A stretch of DNA of 64,000 bases from Streptomyces sp. TLI_105 (GCF_900105415.1 NZ_FNSM01000001.1:8522974-8586973); one strand, 5' to 3'; shown: positions 1 to 9,457, numbered from the stretch's first letter. A program made the numbers and translations. Notes: a model not told the origin generated them from the sequence alone.

Positions 1-1143
1 CTCGCTCCTCGCTCTCGGCAGTTCGGCTTCGACATGCCAGCCCCGGTCGGTACCCGGGCCGACTCGTAGTGTGCCGCCGAGCAGGGTCGCGCGCTCGCGC
101 AGTCCGGTAAGTCCGTATCCGTCGCGACCCCGGCCGGTGCGCCGGCCGTTGTCACGCACGCTCACCCGCACCGTGTGCCGTTCCGCGGCGACCCGAACGA
201 CGAGCTCGGTCGCGTCGACCGCATGGCGCAGCGCGTTGGTCACCGACTCCTGCACGATCCGGTAGACGGCCGCGTCCACGGCCGGGGGCAGCGCGTCCAG
301 TTCGCCGTCGAGCCCCAGATCGACCCTGAGGCGACCACCCGGGGTGCGCACCAGGCGCTCCAGATCCGCGACTCCGGCAGGGGGCGCCAGCTCGGCGCCG
401 ACCCCGCGGTCGCGCAGCGTGGCGACCATGGCGCGCATTTCCTCCAGCGTGCGCGCCCCTTCCTCCTCGACCCCCTCCAGCGCCGCGACGGCGGCGGACG
501 GGTCGGTGCCCGCGAGCACCCGGCCCGCCTGGGCGATGATCACCATGGCCGACACGTGGTGGGCCACCGTGTCGTGCAGTTCCCGGGCGAGCTGCTCGCG
601 CTCGCGGGAGCGCACCTGCTCCAACTGCCGCTCGCGAGCGGTCACCCGGAACCGCACGGCAGCCCCGACCACGCCGGGCAGCAGCAGGAAGACGAAGCCC
701 ACGAGATTTTCGACGACCGGGGTCTCGTCCGTGACGGAACACAGCGCGCTGGCCGCGAGGGTCACCGCGCCGCCCAGCACGATCTCGCGTCCCGATCCCC
801 ACCGGGGCAGCGCGTACACCAGCACGAGCACGACCGCGTCGGTGTACAGGCCGACGGGCTCGCGCGGTGCGGCGACGAGCGAGGCCACCTGAAGCAGGAT
901 CACCGAGCCGAACGCCAGCGTCACCATCGCCAGCGGGCGGGTCCGGCGCCACAGGGGCAGCAGGCACAGCCATACGGCGAACACCACCGCCACCGGCCGC
1001 CACACGACGTTCTCGCGCAGGGTGGCCTCCAGCGCCAGACCGGCAAGGCCCGCGGCGAGCAGCGCCCAGTCCCGCCGCACCCGGGCGGGCGCGTCGGGCG
1101 GCCGGGGTTCGGTCCACAGGGTTCGCAGGTCGTCTCGGAGCAC
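1..1143 (-). CDS. Two-component sensor histidine kinase (NarL/DesK type), partial
   Basis: Read from a GTG at 1143, this frame is open for 381 codons to the window edge. Four or five hydrophobic segments lie at about residues 28-165 (membrane sensor part). The HisKA_3 H-box ARELHDTVAHHVSAM follows, with the phosphorylatable His at residue 190. The ATPase N-box QESVTNALRHA is near 298-308 and the G-box GYGLTGLRERA near 342-352. The family autophosphorylates and passes phosphate to a LuxR-type response regulator, whose gene would be expected just outside the window. No strong ribosome site was seen before the GTG. It is divergent from the MMPL pump gene, so it may sense stress linked to export (inference). 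Confidence 0.9.
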   Translation of the reverse strand, partial: MLRDDLRTLWTEPRPPDAPARVRRDWALLAAGLAGLALEATLRENVVWRPVAVVFAVWLCLLPLWRRTRPLAMVTLAFGSVILLQVASLVAAPREPVGLYTDAVVLVLVYALPRWGSGREIVLGGAVTLAASALCSVTDETPVVENLVGFVFLLLPGVVGAAVRFRVTARERQLEQVRSREREQLARELHDTVAHHVSAMVIIAQAGRVLAGTDPSAAVAALEGVEEEGARTLEEMRAMVATLRDRGVGAELAPPAGVADLERLVRTPGGRLRVDLGLDGELDALPPAVDAAVYRIVQESVTNALRHAVDATELVVRVAAERHTVRVSVRDNGRRTGRGRDGYGLTGLRERATLLGGTLRVGPGTDRGWHVEAELPRARSE

Positions 1144-1318
1144 GGTTCTCAGCCTACGGGCCGCGGCGTGCCGCGCATCGGCCGAAAGGACGGGTCGTCA
1201 CTCCGCCCCGGGGCCGACGGATCCGGGGCCCGCGGGCCGATGCCGCGGAGCGCCGTGGCGACGAACCTCGGCATCGTCGGCCGTACAAGGACGGCCGACG
1301 AGGTGGTTGGAGGACCCG

Positions 1319-3586
1319 ATGCTCTCGAAAGCCCTGTTGCGCCTGGGCGCAAGCGCCGCGCGCCATCCCTGGCGAGTGATCGCGGCATGGCTGATCGCCG
1401 CCACGCTCGCCGTCCTCGCCGCCGTCGCCTTCGGCGGGCGGACCGCGGACTCGATGACCGCTCCGGGACTGGACTCCCGAGGGGCCGCGGAACTGATCGA
1501 GCGGGCAGGCACGGGTCAGGAGGGGATGACCGCCCAAGTGGTCGTCACCCCCCTCGACGGCGGTGCGACGTTCTTCGACGACGGCGCGCGCACCGCTCTC
1601 ACGCGGCTGCGGGCCGAGGTGCAGCGGCTGCCGCACGTGCTCGGCACGAGCGACCCGGCGGGGGCGCTCGACGCGGGCGGGGACACCGCCGTGCGCGGCG
1701 GCCTCGTTTCGGCCGACGGGCGGATCGCGGTCGTCCGGGTGCAGTACCCCGACCAGAGCCGGCTGTCGGCCGAGGACCTCGACGCCCTCGTCGGACTCGG
1801 TGACCGGCTGCGCGCGGAGCTGCCCCTGCGCATCGAGATGGGCGGGAACCTCTTCTACGCGTTCTCCGACCCCGACGGGGGCGTGAGCGAGCTGATCGGC
1901 CTTCTCGCCGCGGCCGCGATCCTGTTCCTGGCGTTCGGTTCGCTCGTCGCCGCCGCGCTGCCGATCGGCATGGCGGTCTTCGGGCTGACCGTCGGGGTTG
2001 CCACGATGACGGTACTGGCGGGGGTGACGGACGTCCCGACCTTCGCCCCTGTCCTGGGCAGCATGGTCGGGCTCGGAGTGGGCATCGACTACGCGCTGTT
2101 CGTGCTCGCCAGGCACCGGGAGTACCTCGCGCGCGGGCTCGATCCCCGCGAGGCGGCGGGGCGAGCGGTGGCCACGGCGGGGAGGCCCGTGGTCTTCGCC
2201 GGCGGCACCGTCGTCGTATCGATCCTCGGCCTGGCGGTCGCGAACGTACCGTTCATGACGGTGGGCGGGATCGCCGTCTCGATCGTCGTTCTGACCATGG
2301 TGGTCGCGTCGGTGACGCTGCTGCCGGCCTTCCTCGGCGCCGCCGGCCCACGCCTGTCCCGGGCCGGCCGGATCGGCCGGGCTCTGCAGACCAGGAAGCT
2401 GGGCCGACTCGCACGGCGGCGGGACCCGGCGGCAGGCGCCGCCCACGCCGCCGGGTGGCGTCGCTGGATCGGGCACGTCGGCCGGCACCCGGTGCCGTAC
2501 GCGGTCGGCGCGGCGGGGCTGCTGCTGACGGCGACGCTGCCCGTGCTCGGCCTGCGCGTCGGCCTGCCCGACGACGGCTCACTGCCGCAGAGCCGTACCG
2601 AACGCCGGGCCTACGACCTCGTCGCCGAGGGGTTCGGCCCGGGCACCAACGGTCCCCTCGTCATCGCCGCGGACCCCGCCGGTGATCCGGGAGTGGTGGA
2701 CCGTCTCGTCACAACGGTCGCGGCGGATCCGGGCATCGCGTCCGTCGCGCCGACGCGCATCGATCGGGCCACCGGCATCGCGACCCTCGTGGTGTTCCCG
2801 ACCACCAGCCCTCAGGACAAGGCCACGGCCGACACCATCGCCCGGCTGCGCGCCGACGTGCTGCCCACGGCGATCGGGCACGGCCCGGCCAGGGCCCACG
2901 TCGGCGGCGCCGCCGCGAGCCTGTCCGATGTGGGCCGACGCACCAGCGAACGCCTGCCGTTGTTCGTCGCCGCCGTGCTGGCGCTCTCGTTCCTGCTGCT
3001 GATGCTGGTCTTCCGCTCGGCCGTCGTACCGCTCAAGGCGGTGCTGCTGAATCTGCTGAGCATCGGCGCGGCCTACGGCATCATGGTCGCGGTCTTCCAA
3101 TGGGGCTGGGGAGGCGCGCTCATCGGGCTGGAAGCGACGGTTCCGATCGTGTCGTTCATCCCGATGTTCCTCTTCGCCATCCTGTTCGGTCTGTCGATGG
3201 ACTACGAGGTGTTCCTCCTCTCCCGCGTACGCGAGGAGTACCTGCGCACCGGCGACAACGGCACGGCGATCGTGGAGGGCGTCGCGGGCACCGCCCGGGT
3301 CATCACGTCGGCCGCCCTCATCATGGTGGCGGTCTTCCTGTCCTTCGCCGTCGCCGAGGACCCCTCCACCAAGATGTTCGGGCTCGGCCTGGCCACCGCG
3401 ATCTTCATCGACGCCACGGTCGTCCGCATGGTGCTGGTACCGGCGACCATGACCCTCCTCGGCCGGGCCAACTGGTGGCTGCCGGGGTGGCTGGACCGGG
3501 TGCTTCCCCGCGACCCGGTCGGCACCGACGACACCGACGCGGAATCCTCGGGTGAGGACCCGCGTCCACGGCTGGTTGACCGTTGA
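1319..3586 (+). CDS. MMPL/RND-family transporter
   Basis: 755 residues from the ATG at 1319, preceded by GGAGG at about 1309. Two similar halves each have one N-terminal helix, an extracytoplasmic domain and five or six further helices. The Asp-Tyr pairs of MmpL-type pumps are visible: GIDYALF near residue 256 and SMDYEVF near 628, the proton-relay positions in this family. MMPL proteins export lipids or other hydrophobic compounds with proton motive force; the substrate here cannot be told. Upstream in-frame Met codons exist but lack a ribosome site and a typical N-terminus. Confidence 0.9.
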   Translation: MLSKALLRLGASAARHPWRVIAAWLIAATLAVLAAVAFGGRTADSMTAPGLDSRGAAELIERAGTGQEGMTAQVVVTPLDGGATFFDDGARTALTRLRAEVQRLPHVLGTSDPAGALDAGGDTAVRGGLVSADGRIAVVRVQYPDQSRLSAEDLDALVGLGDRLRAELPLRIEMGGNLFYAFSDPDGGVSELIGLLAAAAILFLAFGSLVAAALPIGMAVFGLTVGVATMTVLAGVTDVPTFAPVLGSMVGLGVGIDYALFVLARHREYLARGLDPREAAGRAVATAGRPVVFAGGTVVVSILGLAVANVPFMTVGGIAVSIVVLTMVVASVTLLPAFLGAAGPRLSRAGRIGRALQTRKLGRLARRRDPAAGAAHAAGWRRWIGHVGRHPVPYAVGAAGLLLTATLPVLGLRVGLPDDGSLPQSRTERRAYDLVAEGFGPGTNGPLVIAADPAGDPGVVDRLVTTVAADPGIASVAPTRIDRATGIATLVVFPTTSPQDKATADTIARLRADVLPTAIGHGPARAHVGGAAASLSDVGRRTSERLPLFVAAVLALSFLLLMLVFRSAVVPLKAVLLNLLSIGAAYGIMVAVFQWGWGGALIGLEATVPIVSFIPMFLFAILFGLSMDYEVFLLSRVREEYLRTGDNGTAIVEGVAGTARVITSAALIMVAVFLSFAVAEDPSTKMFGLGLATAIFIDATVVRMVLVPATMTLLGRANWWLPGWLDRVLPRDPVGTDDTDAESSGEDPRPRLVDR

Positions 3587-3643
3587 CTCACACCTCCTGC
3601 CCGCCCTTGGCGTCCGGCACCTCAGCGCGTCACCCAGGGGCAT

Positions 3644-4730
3644 ATCGAGTCGTGATCATCGGGTGGTCCTGGTGAGGTCCTTGATCCAGATCATCGAGGC
3701 GCGCAGGTGGAGACCGGCGAGGTAGCTGGCGGGAGTCCTGTCGTACCGGGTGGCGATGCCTCGCCCTGCCTTGAGCTTGTTGATCAGGCGTTCGACGGTG
3801 TTCCGCTCCTTGGAGAGATCGGCGTCGTGGCTGACGGGTCGGCCACCTCTGGAACCCTTCTTCTTCCGGTTGGCGAGCTGATCCTTCTTCTTCGGGATGA
3901 CCGCCCTGATACGACGTTTGCGCAGGTGGGCGCGGTTTCCGCGGGACGAGTACGCCTTGTCCCCGGCGACCGCGTCCGGCCGGATGCGGGGTCGGCCGAC
4001 GGGCCCGCGTACCCGTACCTTCTTCAGGACGGGAATGAACTGCGGGCTGTCCGCTGCCTGGCCTGTGGTCAGGATGAACGCCGGCGGGCGGCACTTGCGG
4101 TCGGCGGCGAGGTGGACCTTGCTGGTCTGCCCGCCTCTGGAACGGCCGAGGAGGGCGGCCTTCAGCCTGAGTTTCCGCCGCCGCCGGATGCGTCGTCGTT
4201 CTTCCGGCGCGGGATCGCTTTCGGTCTCTTGCCCGTTTTGGTCTTTGAGTCCGCCCCCTTTGACCTGGCCTTCTCCTCCTCCTCGGCCGCGGCTTTCTCC
4301 AGGGCGGTGACGACGTCCTCGCCGAGGTGCATCCCGGCCGCGTCGTGGTGGGCTCGGGCGGTGGTGGAGTCGATGCCGACCAGGGACAGGTCCACCTCAC
4401 CCCGCTTCGCGGCTTCCGTGATCAGGCCCTCCGGCAGGGCCTCGAAGACGCCGGCGTCACGCCACTGCCGGAAGCGGTTGTGGACGGTCGACCAGGCGCC
4501 GAACTCCGTCGGCATCTCCCGCCACTGCCCGCCCGTCCTGAACCGCCAGATCACGCCCTCGAACTGCTGTCGCAATCGCTCGGGGTACGGGCCGTACTCG
4601 CCGATCGGCAGGTACGGCTCGATGAACTCCCCATCGAGATCGGCCAGTTGCACTCGCGGCACGATAAGACCGTCTATCGGACCGGACTGTGCCACGAAGG
4701 CACATCCCGCAAATTGATCACGACTCGATA
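3644..4730. mobile_element. IS5-family insertion sequence with inverted ends
   Basis: The 16-bp sequence TATCGAGTCGTGATCA at 3644-3659 recurs inverted and perfect at 4715-4730. It brackets one transposase on the minus strand. The outermost bases of the element are probably a few nucleotides further out. No convincing target duplication was found. Confidence 0.8.
3657..4695 (-). CDS. IS5-family transposase in two overlapping frames
   Basis: Frame one (4695-4162) has the N-terminal domain (VIWRFRTGGQWREMP) and the first catalytic Asp in GIDSTTARAHHDAAG. Frame two, ending at 3657, carries SRGGQTSKVHLAADRK, the DAVAGDKAYSS Asp and the C-terminal Glu in KERNTVERLINKLK. The IS427 group of IS5 normally joins such frames by programmed frameshifting, so the element may be functional; a simple inactivating shift near 4165-4200 is also possible. 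Confidence 0.8.
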
Positions 4731-4836
4731 CGCGCCCTAATGGCGTCCCCTAGGGCGTGGCACGCCGTGCCCCGGGATGGCGTTCGCGGAGGACGGCGAA
4801 GCCTCTGCCGCACGACATCGTGCAGGGAGCTATGAG

Positions 4837-5736
4837 TGAGCCTCTTCCATCCTGTGCCGGAGGGTGAAATGGGCTGGGTCAGCAAGTGTGGTGACGAGGC
4901 AGACCCCCTTGTCGTCGGCGTGGTGATTCCACTCAACACGCCGGCGACCGAAGGGGCCCTGCTGGTTCCGTATCCTGCCATGCTCGACGTCCCGTATGAG
5001 CTCGTCGAGCATGTCGCCTGGTTGCTGTACGAGCACCGCCGGGCCCGCAACGCACGTTGGCGCAAGCTCGGATGCTTCGACCAGGCACTTCTCACGCTGG
5101 TACACCTGCGGAAGAACGAGACGTTCTCGCAGCTCGGAGCGGGTTTCGGGATATCCCAGGCCACCGCCTGGCGCTACGTCGACGAGACCTTGGACGTGCT
5201 GGCCGGCTGGGCGCCCGGTATCCACGAAGCTCTCACCGGCCTCGGTGAAGGCGACCACGTCGTCGTTGACGGCACCTTGATTCCCACCGACCGGATCCGC
5301 GCGGACGAGCCGTACTACTCGATGAAGCACCGCAAGCACGGCATGAACGTGCAGGTCATCGCCCGCCCCGACGGAACACCGCTCTGGTTCTCCCGCGCGA
5401 CACCCGGCCGCACCCGCGATCTGACCGCGGCCCGAGCCCGTGGCATCGTCCAGGCCTGCCTGACCCGGCAGATCCTCGTCCTCGCCGACCGCGCCTGCCA
5501 GGACGTCGGCGCCACCGTCCGCACCCCGTATTACCACCACCGCGAACAACCCCCGGATTACCAGCAGTCCAACCATGACCACGCCCGCCTGCGGGCCCCG
5601 GGAGAACGCGCCTTCGCCCAGCTGAAGTCCTGGCGGCTACTCCGGCGGCCCCGATGCTCCACCCGCCGCATCAGCACCATCGTTCAGGCCGTTCACACGC
5701 TGCTGACCTGCAACTATCCAGGATGAAAGAGGTTCA
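4837..5736. mobile_element. ISL2-like insertion sequence, apparently intact
   Basis: The left end TGAGCCTCTTCCATCCTG (4837-4854) matches the reverse complement of 5719-5736 at 16 of 18 positions. The single transposase gene between the ends is uninterrupted. Confidence 0.8.
4980..5726 (+). CDS. DDE transposase (IS5 family, ISL2-like)
   Basis: Complete reading frame with an N-terminal helix-turn-helix region (FSQLGAGFGISQATAWRYV) and the catalytic acidic residues in VVVDGTLIP, VLADRACQD and GERAFAQLKSW. It ends inside the right terminal repeat. The ATG at 4980 is preferred because the homologous region begins about there; an upstream GTG at 4923 or ATG at 4836 are alternatives. The protein would cut and paste the element. 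Confidence 0.8.
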   Translation: MLDVPYELVEHVAWLLYEHRRARNARWRKLGCFDQALLTLVHLRKNETFSQLGAGFGISQATAWRYVDETLDVLAGWAPGIHEALTGLGEGDHVVVDGTLIPTDRIRADEPYYSMKHRKHGMNVQVIARPDGTPLWFSRATPGRTRDLTAARARGIVQACLTRQILVLADRACQDVGATVRTPYYHHREQPPDYQQSNHDHARLRAPGERAFAQLKSWRLLRRPRCSTRRISTIVQAVHTLLTCNYPG

Positions 5737-5841
5737 GCGACGGCTGAGCTTCTCCGAAGCGGGTTCTTCTCGCCTGACGGTGACCACACTGGACGTAGGC
5801 TGCGGGCAGCGAGTTCGTCCGAGCCTTGGAGGCATGCCGAC

Positions 5842-6558
5842 GTGAAGGCGACACTGAGTCTGTGGAAGCAGAACCTCGGCGCCTTACCGGAGTCGCTGTG
5901 GCAGCGGACCGAACTGCACGTGCTGATCCTCGCGGACAACGCACTGACACGGATCTCGCCCCAGATCGCACGACTACGGCAGTTGCACACGCTGGACCTG
6001 GGCCACAACGATCTCGCCTCGGTCCCGGACGAGCTGACTGAGCTACCGCTCACCCAGTACCTGTACCTGCACGACAACCAGCTGAAAGAACTTCCCCGAT
6101 CGCTCGGCCGGCTCACCGCCCTCCGATACCTCAACGTCGGGGGAAACCACCTCACCAGTCTCCCGGACACCATCGGCGAAATGGTCGGACTGGTGGAACT
6201 TCGGGCCGAGCACAATCGACTCACCGCCCTCCCCGAATCGATCGGCCGACTGCACCGGCTCCGCGAGCTATGGCTGCGGGGCAACGCACTCACGTGCCTG
6301 CCGGAATCCGTCGGCGCCCTGGCCGAACTGCGCCACGTCGACCTACGAGAGAACGCCCTGCCGGACGTCCCAGAGGCCCTGGCGGGACTCTCACGGCTCC
6401 GCCATCTCGACCTGCGGAGCAACAGACTCCACACCCTGCCGCGCTGGCTGCCCGAGCTCCCCTCACTCGAGAAACTGGACCTCCGCTGGAACAACATCGA
6501 GCCCGCGCCACGGCTGCTCGATCTCCTTGCGCGACGAGGATGCATCGTCTGGACGTAG
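5842..6558 (+). CDS. Leucine-rich-repeat protein
   Basis: 238 residues from a GTG with GGAGG nine bases upstream. Nearly the whole protein is built from about nine 22-23-residue repeats of the bacterial type LxxLxLxxNxLxxLPxxIGxL (for example LHTLDLGHNDLASVPDEL). There is no signal peptide, membrane helix or fused effector domain, so it is probably a cytoplasmic protein-binding horseshoe; the partner is unknown. A strong hairpin begins 38 bases after the stop. Confidence 0.85.
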   Translation: MKATLSLWKQNLGALPESLWQRTELHVLILADNALTRISPQIARLRQLHTLDLGHNDLASVPDELTELPLTQYLYLHDNQLKELPRSLGRLTALRYLNVGGNHLTSLPDTIGEMVGLVELRAEHNRLTALPESIGRLHRLRELWLRGNALTCLPESVGALAELRHVDLRENALPDVPEALAGLSRLRHLDLRSNRLHTLPRWLPELPSLEKLDLRWNNIEPAPRLLDLLARRGCIVWT

Positions 6559-6595
6559 AGAGCGTCCTCGGGGTGGTGCGAACTCAGAGTTACCG

Positions 6596-6649
6596 CACCA
6601 CAGAAGTTGTGCCAGAACCCGAACGGGTTCTGGCACAACTTCTGTGGTG
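6596..6649. repeat. Perfect 25-bp inverted repeat, 4-nt loop
   Basis: Arms 6596-6620 and 6625-6649 are exact reverse complements around the loop GAAC. The core is AGAAGTTGTGCCAGAACCC. It follows the LRR gene and could act as a terminator, but it lacks a T-tract, and a near-copy of one arm lies 94 bases further on, which argues for a repeat element or protein-binding site. Confidence 0.8.
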
Positions 6650-6742
6650 TCGAGTCGAAGCTCGTTGACCGAGGCCGGAGTACGCCGGGAACCGGCAAGT
6701 CAGCCGCTTGACCTGAGGCAGACACAAACCCGGGCGGTGTGG

Positions 6743-6767
6743 CTCCACGGAAGTTGTGCCAGAGCCC
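6743..6767 (+). repeat. Third copy of the GTTGTGCCAG repeat
   Basis: Matches the left arm of the hairpin at 6596-6620 at 22 of 25 positions, in direct orientation. It lies upstream of the hypothetical gene at 6821. Confidence 0.7.
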
Positions 6768-6820
6768 CTTCTCACGTACGAAGCCACGCCGGGGCAAGCG
6801 TCGCTGGGACTGATCTGGCG

Positions 6821-7405
6821 ATGGTCTTTGACCAGCTGATGAGCACGGAACCGTTTCGGAAGAATTGGGTGGTCCGTGTGGCGAGCGTCCCGGCATTCTG
6901 GTTTCAAGATGAGGGGGCGTGTGCGTCGAGCGATCAGGTGGAGATCGAGCAGAAGAACCGGCAGTGTCTTGAGCCGTTCGTGGTGCGAGCGCGCCGTGTG
7001 ACAGAGCACTCCCTTGCTGATGACTGGGAGAAGCTCGTGGAGCTCATCGACCCGAAGTTCGGGTTCCGTTCCGAGAACGGTGAGGCCCGGATCTGGCATG
7101 AGCTGCCGGCCGAGGAGGTAGTCGAGTCCGCTGCGGCGCGGATCCGGCCGATCCTCTTGGAGGCCGAGGACCGCTTCCACATGAAGGCGTTGAAAGCACT
7201 GGGCTACGCCTGCTGGGAGCTGCCGCGGGACGCGGAGTGGATACGAGCAGTACGCGCCGAGTGGAAGAAGCGGGTGGCGCCCGCCACACCTGCGGAGGCC
7301 GCTTACCGGGTCTTGGCCGACCCCTGCGTGCCGACGGGGGCCCAGGACGGACCCTCGGCAAGATCCGAAGGGCGGGGACCAACACCCCACGGCTTGACGG
7401 CTTAA
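6821..7405 (+). CDS. Hypothetical protein
   Basis: 194 residues, not recognised. The first about 165 residues have balanced charged and hydrophobic composition (LPAEEVVESAAARIRP, FHMKALKALGYACWELP) and look soluble and largely helical; the last 25 are low-complexity. The ATG at 6821 was chosen because upstream in-frame sequence is encoded by the repeats at 6596-6767 and looks non-coding. A longer protein starting near 6527 cannot be excluded. Confidence 0.5.
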   Translation: MVFDQLMSTEPFRKNWVVRVASVPAFWFQDEGACASSDQVEIEQKNRQCLEPFVVRARRVTEHSLADDWEKLVELIDPKFGFRSENGEARIWHELPAEEVVESAAARIRPILLEAEDRFHMKALKALGYACWELPRDAEWIRAVRAEWKKRVAPATPAEAAYRVLADPCVPTGAQDGPSARSEGRGPTPHGLTA

Positions 7406-7517
7406 CTGCATGAGGTGTCCTTCCCACGCGATAGCCGTGGGGAAGAGGAGCGGTTGCTGGCGGGCCTGACCTGTTGTCCGTGCCGCGTTGTCGGTGGTGG
7501 TTGAGAAGCTGACCGGT

Positions 7518-7763
7518 ATGAACAGCGACGAGCAGCTGTTGCGCGGTCGGGTCTACGGCCGCGATCACGACGACCCCGATCCGGGTCCGCGGCCGGACCG
7601 AACCTACGCCGAACTCGTCGGCGGCCCGCTGGACGGTCTTCTGCTGGACATCCACGGATGTCGGACCAAGGAGGTCGACGACGGCGTCGCCCTGACCACC
7701 GAACTCGGCCGGTGGCTCGGAGGTCGGGCGCTGTACGACCCGCGCCTTTCCGCCGTCGGCTGA
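7518..7763 (+). CDS. Small hypothetical protein
   Basis: 81 residues from an ATG; acidic and soluble, with a central stretch YAELVGGPLDGLLLDIHG of the sort found in small actinomycete proteins of unknown role. No domain recognised. The ribosome site is weak (GAGAAG about 12 bases upstream). Confidence 0.5.
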   Translation: MNSDEQLLRGRVYGRDHDDPDPGPRPDRTYAELVGGPLDGLLLDIHGCRTKEVDDGVALTTELGRWLGGRALYDPRLSAVG

Positions 7764-7931
7764 CCGGGACGGAGCGCCGGAGGGTCCGAGAAATGGTTTG
7801 CCGACCCGGTGGCTGTGTGTCACCGTTCGGCCTGGACCGGAAGTTGATCATCGGCGGTCGGTCGATGTCGACATGTCGGCGGCCTCTCGGGGATCCACCG
7901 GAGAGGTGACGAAACGAGGGGAACCGGTGTC

Positions 7932-8339
7932 GTGGGGAACAGTTACGAGGACGAGTGTCGCCGGTCGTTGGCCGAGGAGCAGGCGAGGAGCCTTGCCGGG
8001 ACCAATGACTGGGAACATGTGGACAGGGAGCGGGTACACCAGGACTGGGACGTCCTGTACCGGGAGATCACGGCTTTCCTGGACGGCGGCTCCCTGCCCG
8101 GGGACCAGCAGATCCAGGAGCTCGTCCGCAGGCACTTCGACATCGTCTGCCGGTTCTACACCCCCTCCAGGGAGGCTTACGTCGGCATGTCGCTCTTCTA
8201 CGCCGAGGACGAGGCCATGAGGGCGTTCCACGATTCCTACCACCCCGGGCTGGTGGAGTTCCTGGGCGCCGCGATCAAGGTGTTCGCCGAGCAGGGGAGC
8301 GGGTTCGCCCCCAGCGCACGGGCCGAGGCTTCGGCGTAG
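7932..8339 (+). CDS. Free-standing TipAS antibiotic-recognition domain protein
   Basis: 135 residues from GTG with GAGGGG upstream. The sequence matches the C-terminal ligand-binding domain of MerR-family TipA: WDVLYREITAF, then IQELVRRHFDIVCRFYTPS, YVGMSLFYAEDEAMRAF and a C-terminal helix LVEFLGAAIKVFAE. TipAS binds thiopeptides covalently and is also made as a separate product in species with full TipA. Here there is no MerR DNA-binding part upstream, so the gene encodes the sequestering domain only. Drug binding is inferred from the fold; the actual ligand is unknown. Confidence 0.8.
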   Translation: MGNSYEDECRRSLAEEQARSLAGTNDWEHVDRERVHQDWDVLYREITAFLDGGSLPGDQQIQELVRRHFDIVCRFYTPSREAYVGMSLFYAEDEAMRAFHDSYHPGLVEFLGAAIKVFAEQGSGFAPSARAEASA

Positions 8340-8461
8340 TCGCGCGACACGGGCCAGGACATGCAGGGGCGGGTGCGCCGTAGTCGTATGACCGGCAGTC
8401 ATGATCAGGTCGTAGTGACCGGCGAGAACGGCGTAGGAGTGGGCCACATTCCGCACCGTAG

Positions 8462-8770
8462 TCAGCATAGGCGTCGGCTGATAGGGCAGATCGAGCTGAC
8501 CGGGCGTGCAGTCTGCGGAACATCGGGACGACCAACGGTCCTCCGCAGTGGTGTCGGTACCTCGACGCGGTGAACCTCAAGACGAACGCGGCCACGGCCC
8601 GACGGCTCGAACTCCAGACTGCGCCCCCGCTTACCAGCAGGCGCGGGCCAGCCCGGGTGACGGCCCCAGCGCGGGTTCTCGACGATGTACCGGGTGCTCA
8701 TGCCGCACTGCGCGGCGATCTCGCGAAGGTGACGCCCTCCCTCCCGGCCGGGGGAGCGGGGTGCCGGTGG
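8462..8770 (-). pseudogene. Remnant of a small helix-turn-helix protein
   Basis: The minus frame open from 8770 (after an in-frame TAG) shows HLREIAAQCGMSTRYIVEN followed by WPAPAGKRGRSLEF, the pattern of small actinomycete plasmid DNA-binding proteins (helix-turn-helix, then HPxWPxPxGKRGR). No start codon lies ahead of the first helix, and the C-terminal part looks random, so the gene appears truncated. Confidence 0.4.
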
Positions 8771-8892
8771 CTACCGTGGTGACCGGTTCTCCTCTGGGGA
8801 ATCTGCTGGCCGACGGGGCTTGCTCACCACCTTCGGGTGGCGGTCTTCAAACCAGGCCCCGTCGGCCCTTTCCTTGTGCGCGACGGAGCCGG

Positions 8893-9156
8893 TCAGGCGG
8901 CCAGGGCCGTGCGCGCGGCGTGCAGGGCGTCGTCGAGGGTGTCGGCGGTGCGGTCGTGCCCAGCGGACCCGCTCGCCTCGTCCGGGTCGATGCTCCATCC
9001 CCAGCCGGTCTCGGGGTGCCCGTCGATGACGACGGTGTGGTCGCCCAGGGTGACGGTGAGGGAGAGGCTCCCTCCGGGGTGGGTGGCGGTCTCGATCGCG
9101 GCCCCGGGGCCGAGGATGTGGGCGGCGGCGGAGCGGGCTTCGTCTGTGCTGGTCAT
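8893..9156 (-). CDS. Small plasmid-type hypothetical protein
   Basis: 87 residues from an ATG with GAGGAG eight bases upstream. It is an acidic protein with a beta-rich middle (SLSLTVTLGDHTVVIDGHP) and a C-terminal helix. Such proteins occur in actinomycete integrative elements and plasmids next to small VOC-fold proteins, as here; function unknown. Confidence 0.65.
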   Translation of the reverse strand: MTSTDEARSAAAHILGPGAAIETATHPGGSLSLTVTLGDHTVVIDGHPETGWGWSIDPDEASGSAGHDRTADTLDDALHAARTALAA

Positions 9157-9159
9157 GGG

Positions 9160-9457
9160 GTTCTCCTCATGGGGGACGGTGAGAACGACGGTGCGGTCAT
9201 CGGGGTCGGTCAGAACCTGCAGGCCCGGGTGGCACCGGCGCCGGCGGGTGCGGTCAGGCCGAGCCGGAGATAGCCGGTGGTTGGCGGTGCCCGGTCGGGT
9301 ACAGCTCCAGGACGGCGCCGTGCGCGAGCGTTGCGGCGTAGCGCTCGGGGCCGGTGCCGTGCTGCTCGCGTACAAGCGTGAGCCCGAGGCCGCTGTAGAA
9401 GTCGCGGCAGGCGCCGAGCCGGTCGGTGTAGAGAACGATCAGATCGTTGATCATCAC
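9160..9457 (-). pseudogene. VOC-superfamily protein, frameshifted
   Basis: From the ATG at 9454/9457 the frame reads INDLIVLYTDRLGACRDFYS and VLELYPTG, the start of a glyoxalase/bleomycin-resistance fold. Homology then continues in a second frame (TTGYLRLGLTAPAGAGAT, near 9280-9225) and a third (PGLQVLTDPDDRTVVLT, near 9215-9165). Two single-base changes would restore an about 100-residue protein ending just before the next gene, so these are either recent mutations or sequence errors. Confidence 0.6.

Noticed and set aside
152..1117. Long open frame on the minus strand opposite to and overlapping the kinase
   Set aside because: It is a +1 shadow: Arg/Ala/Gly-rich with no motif, while the neighbouring frame from GTG 1143 has complete kinase motifs.
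7848..8468. Minus-strand frame with AHSYAVLAGHYDLIMTAG, resembling an Lrp/AsnC ligand domain
   Set aside because: It overlaps the TipAS gene, has no DNA-binding part and the match is too short.
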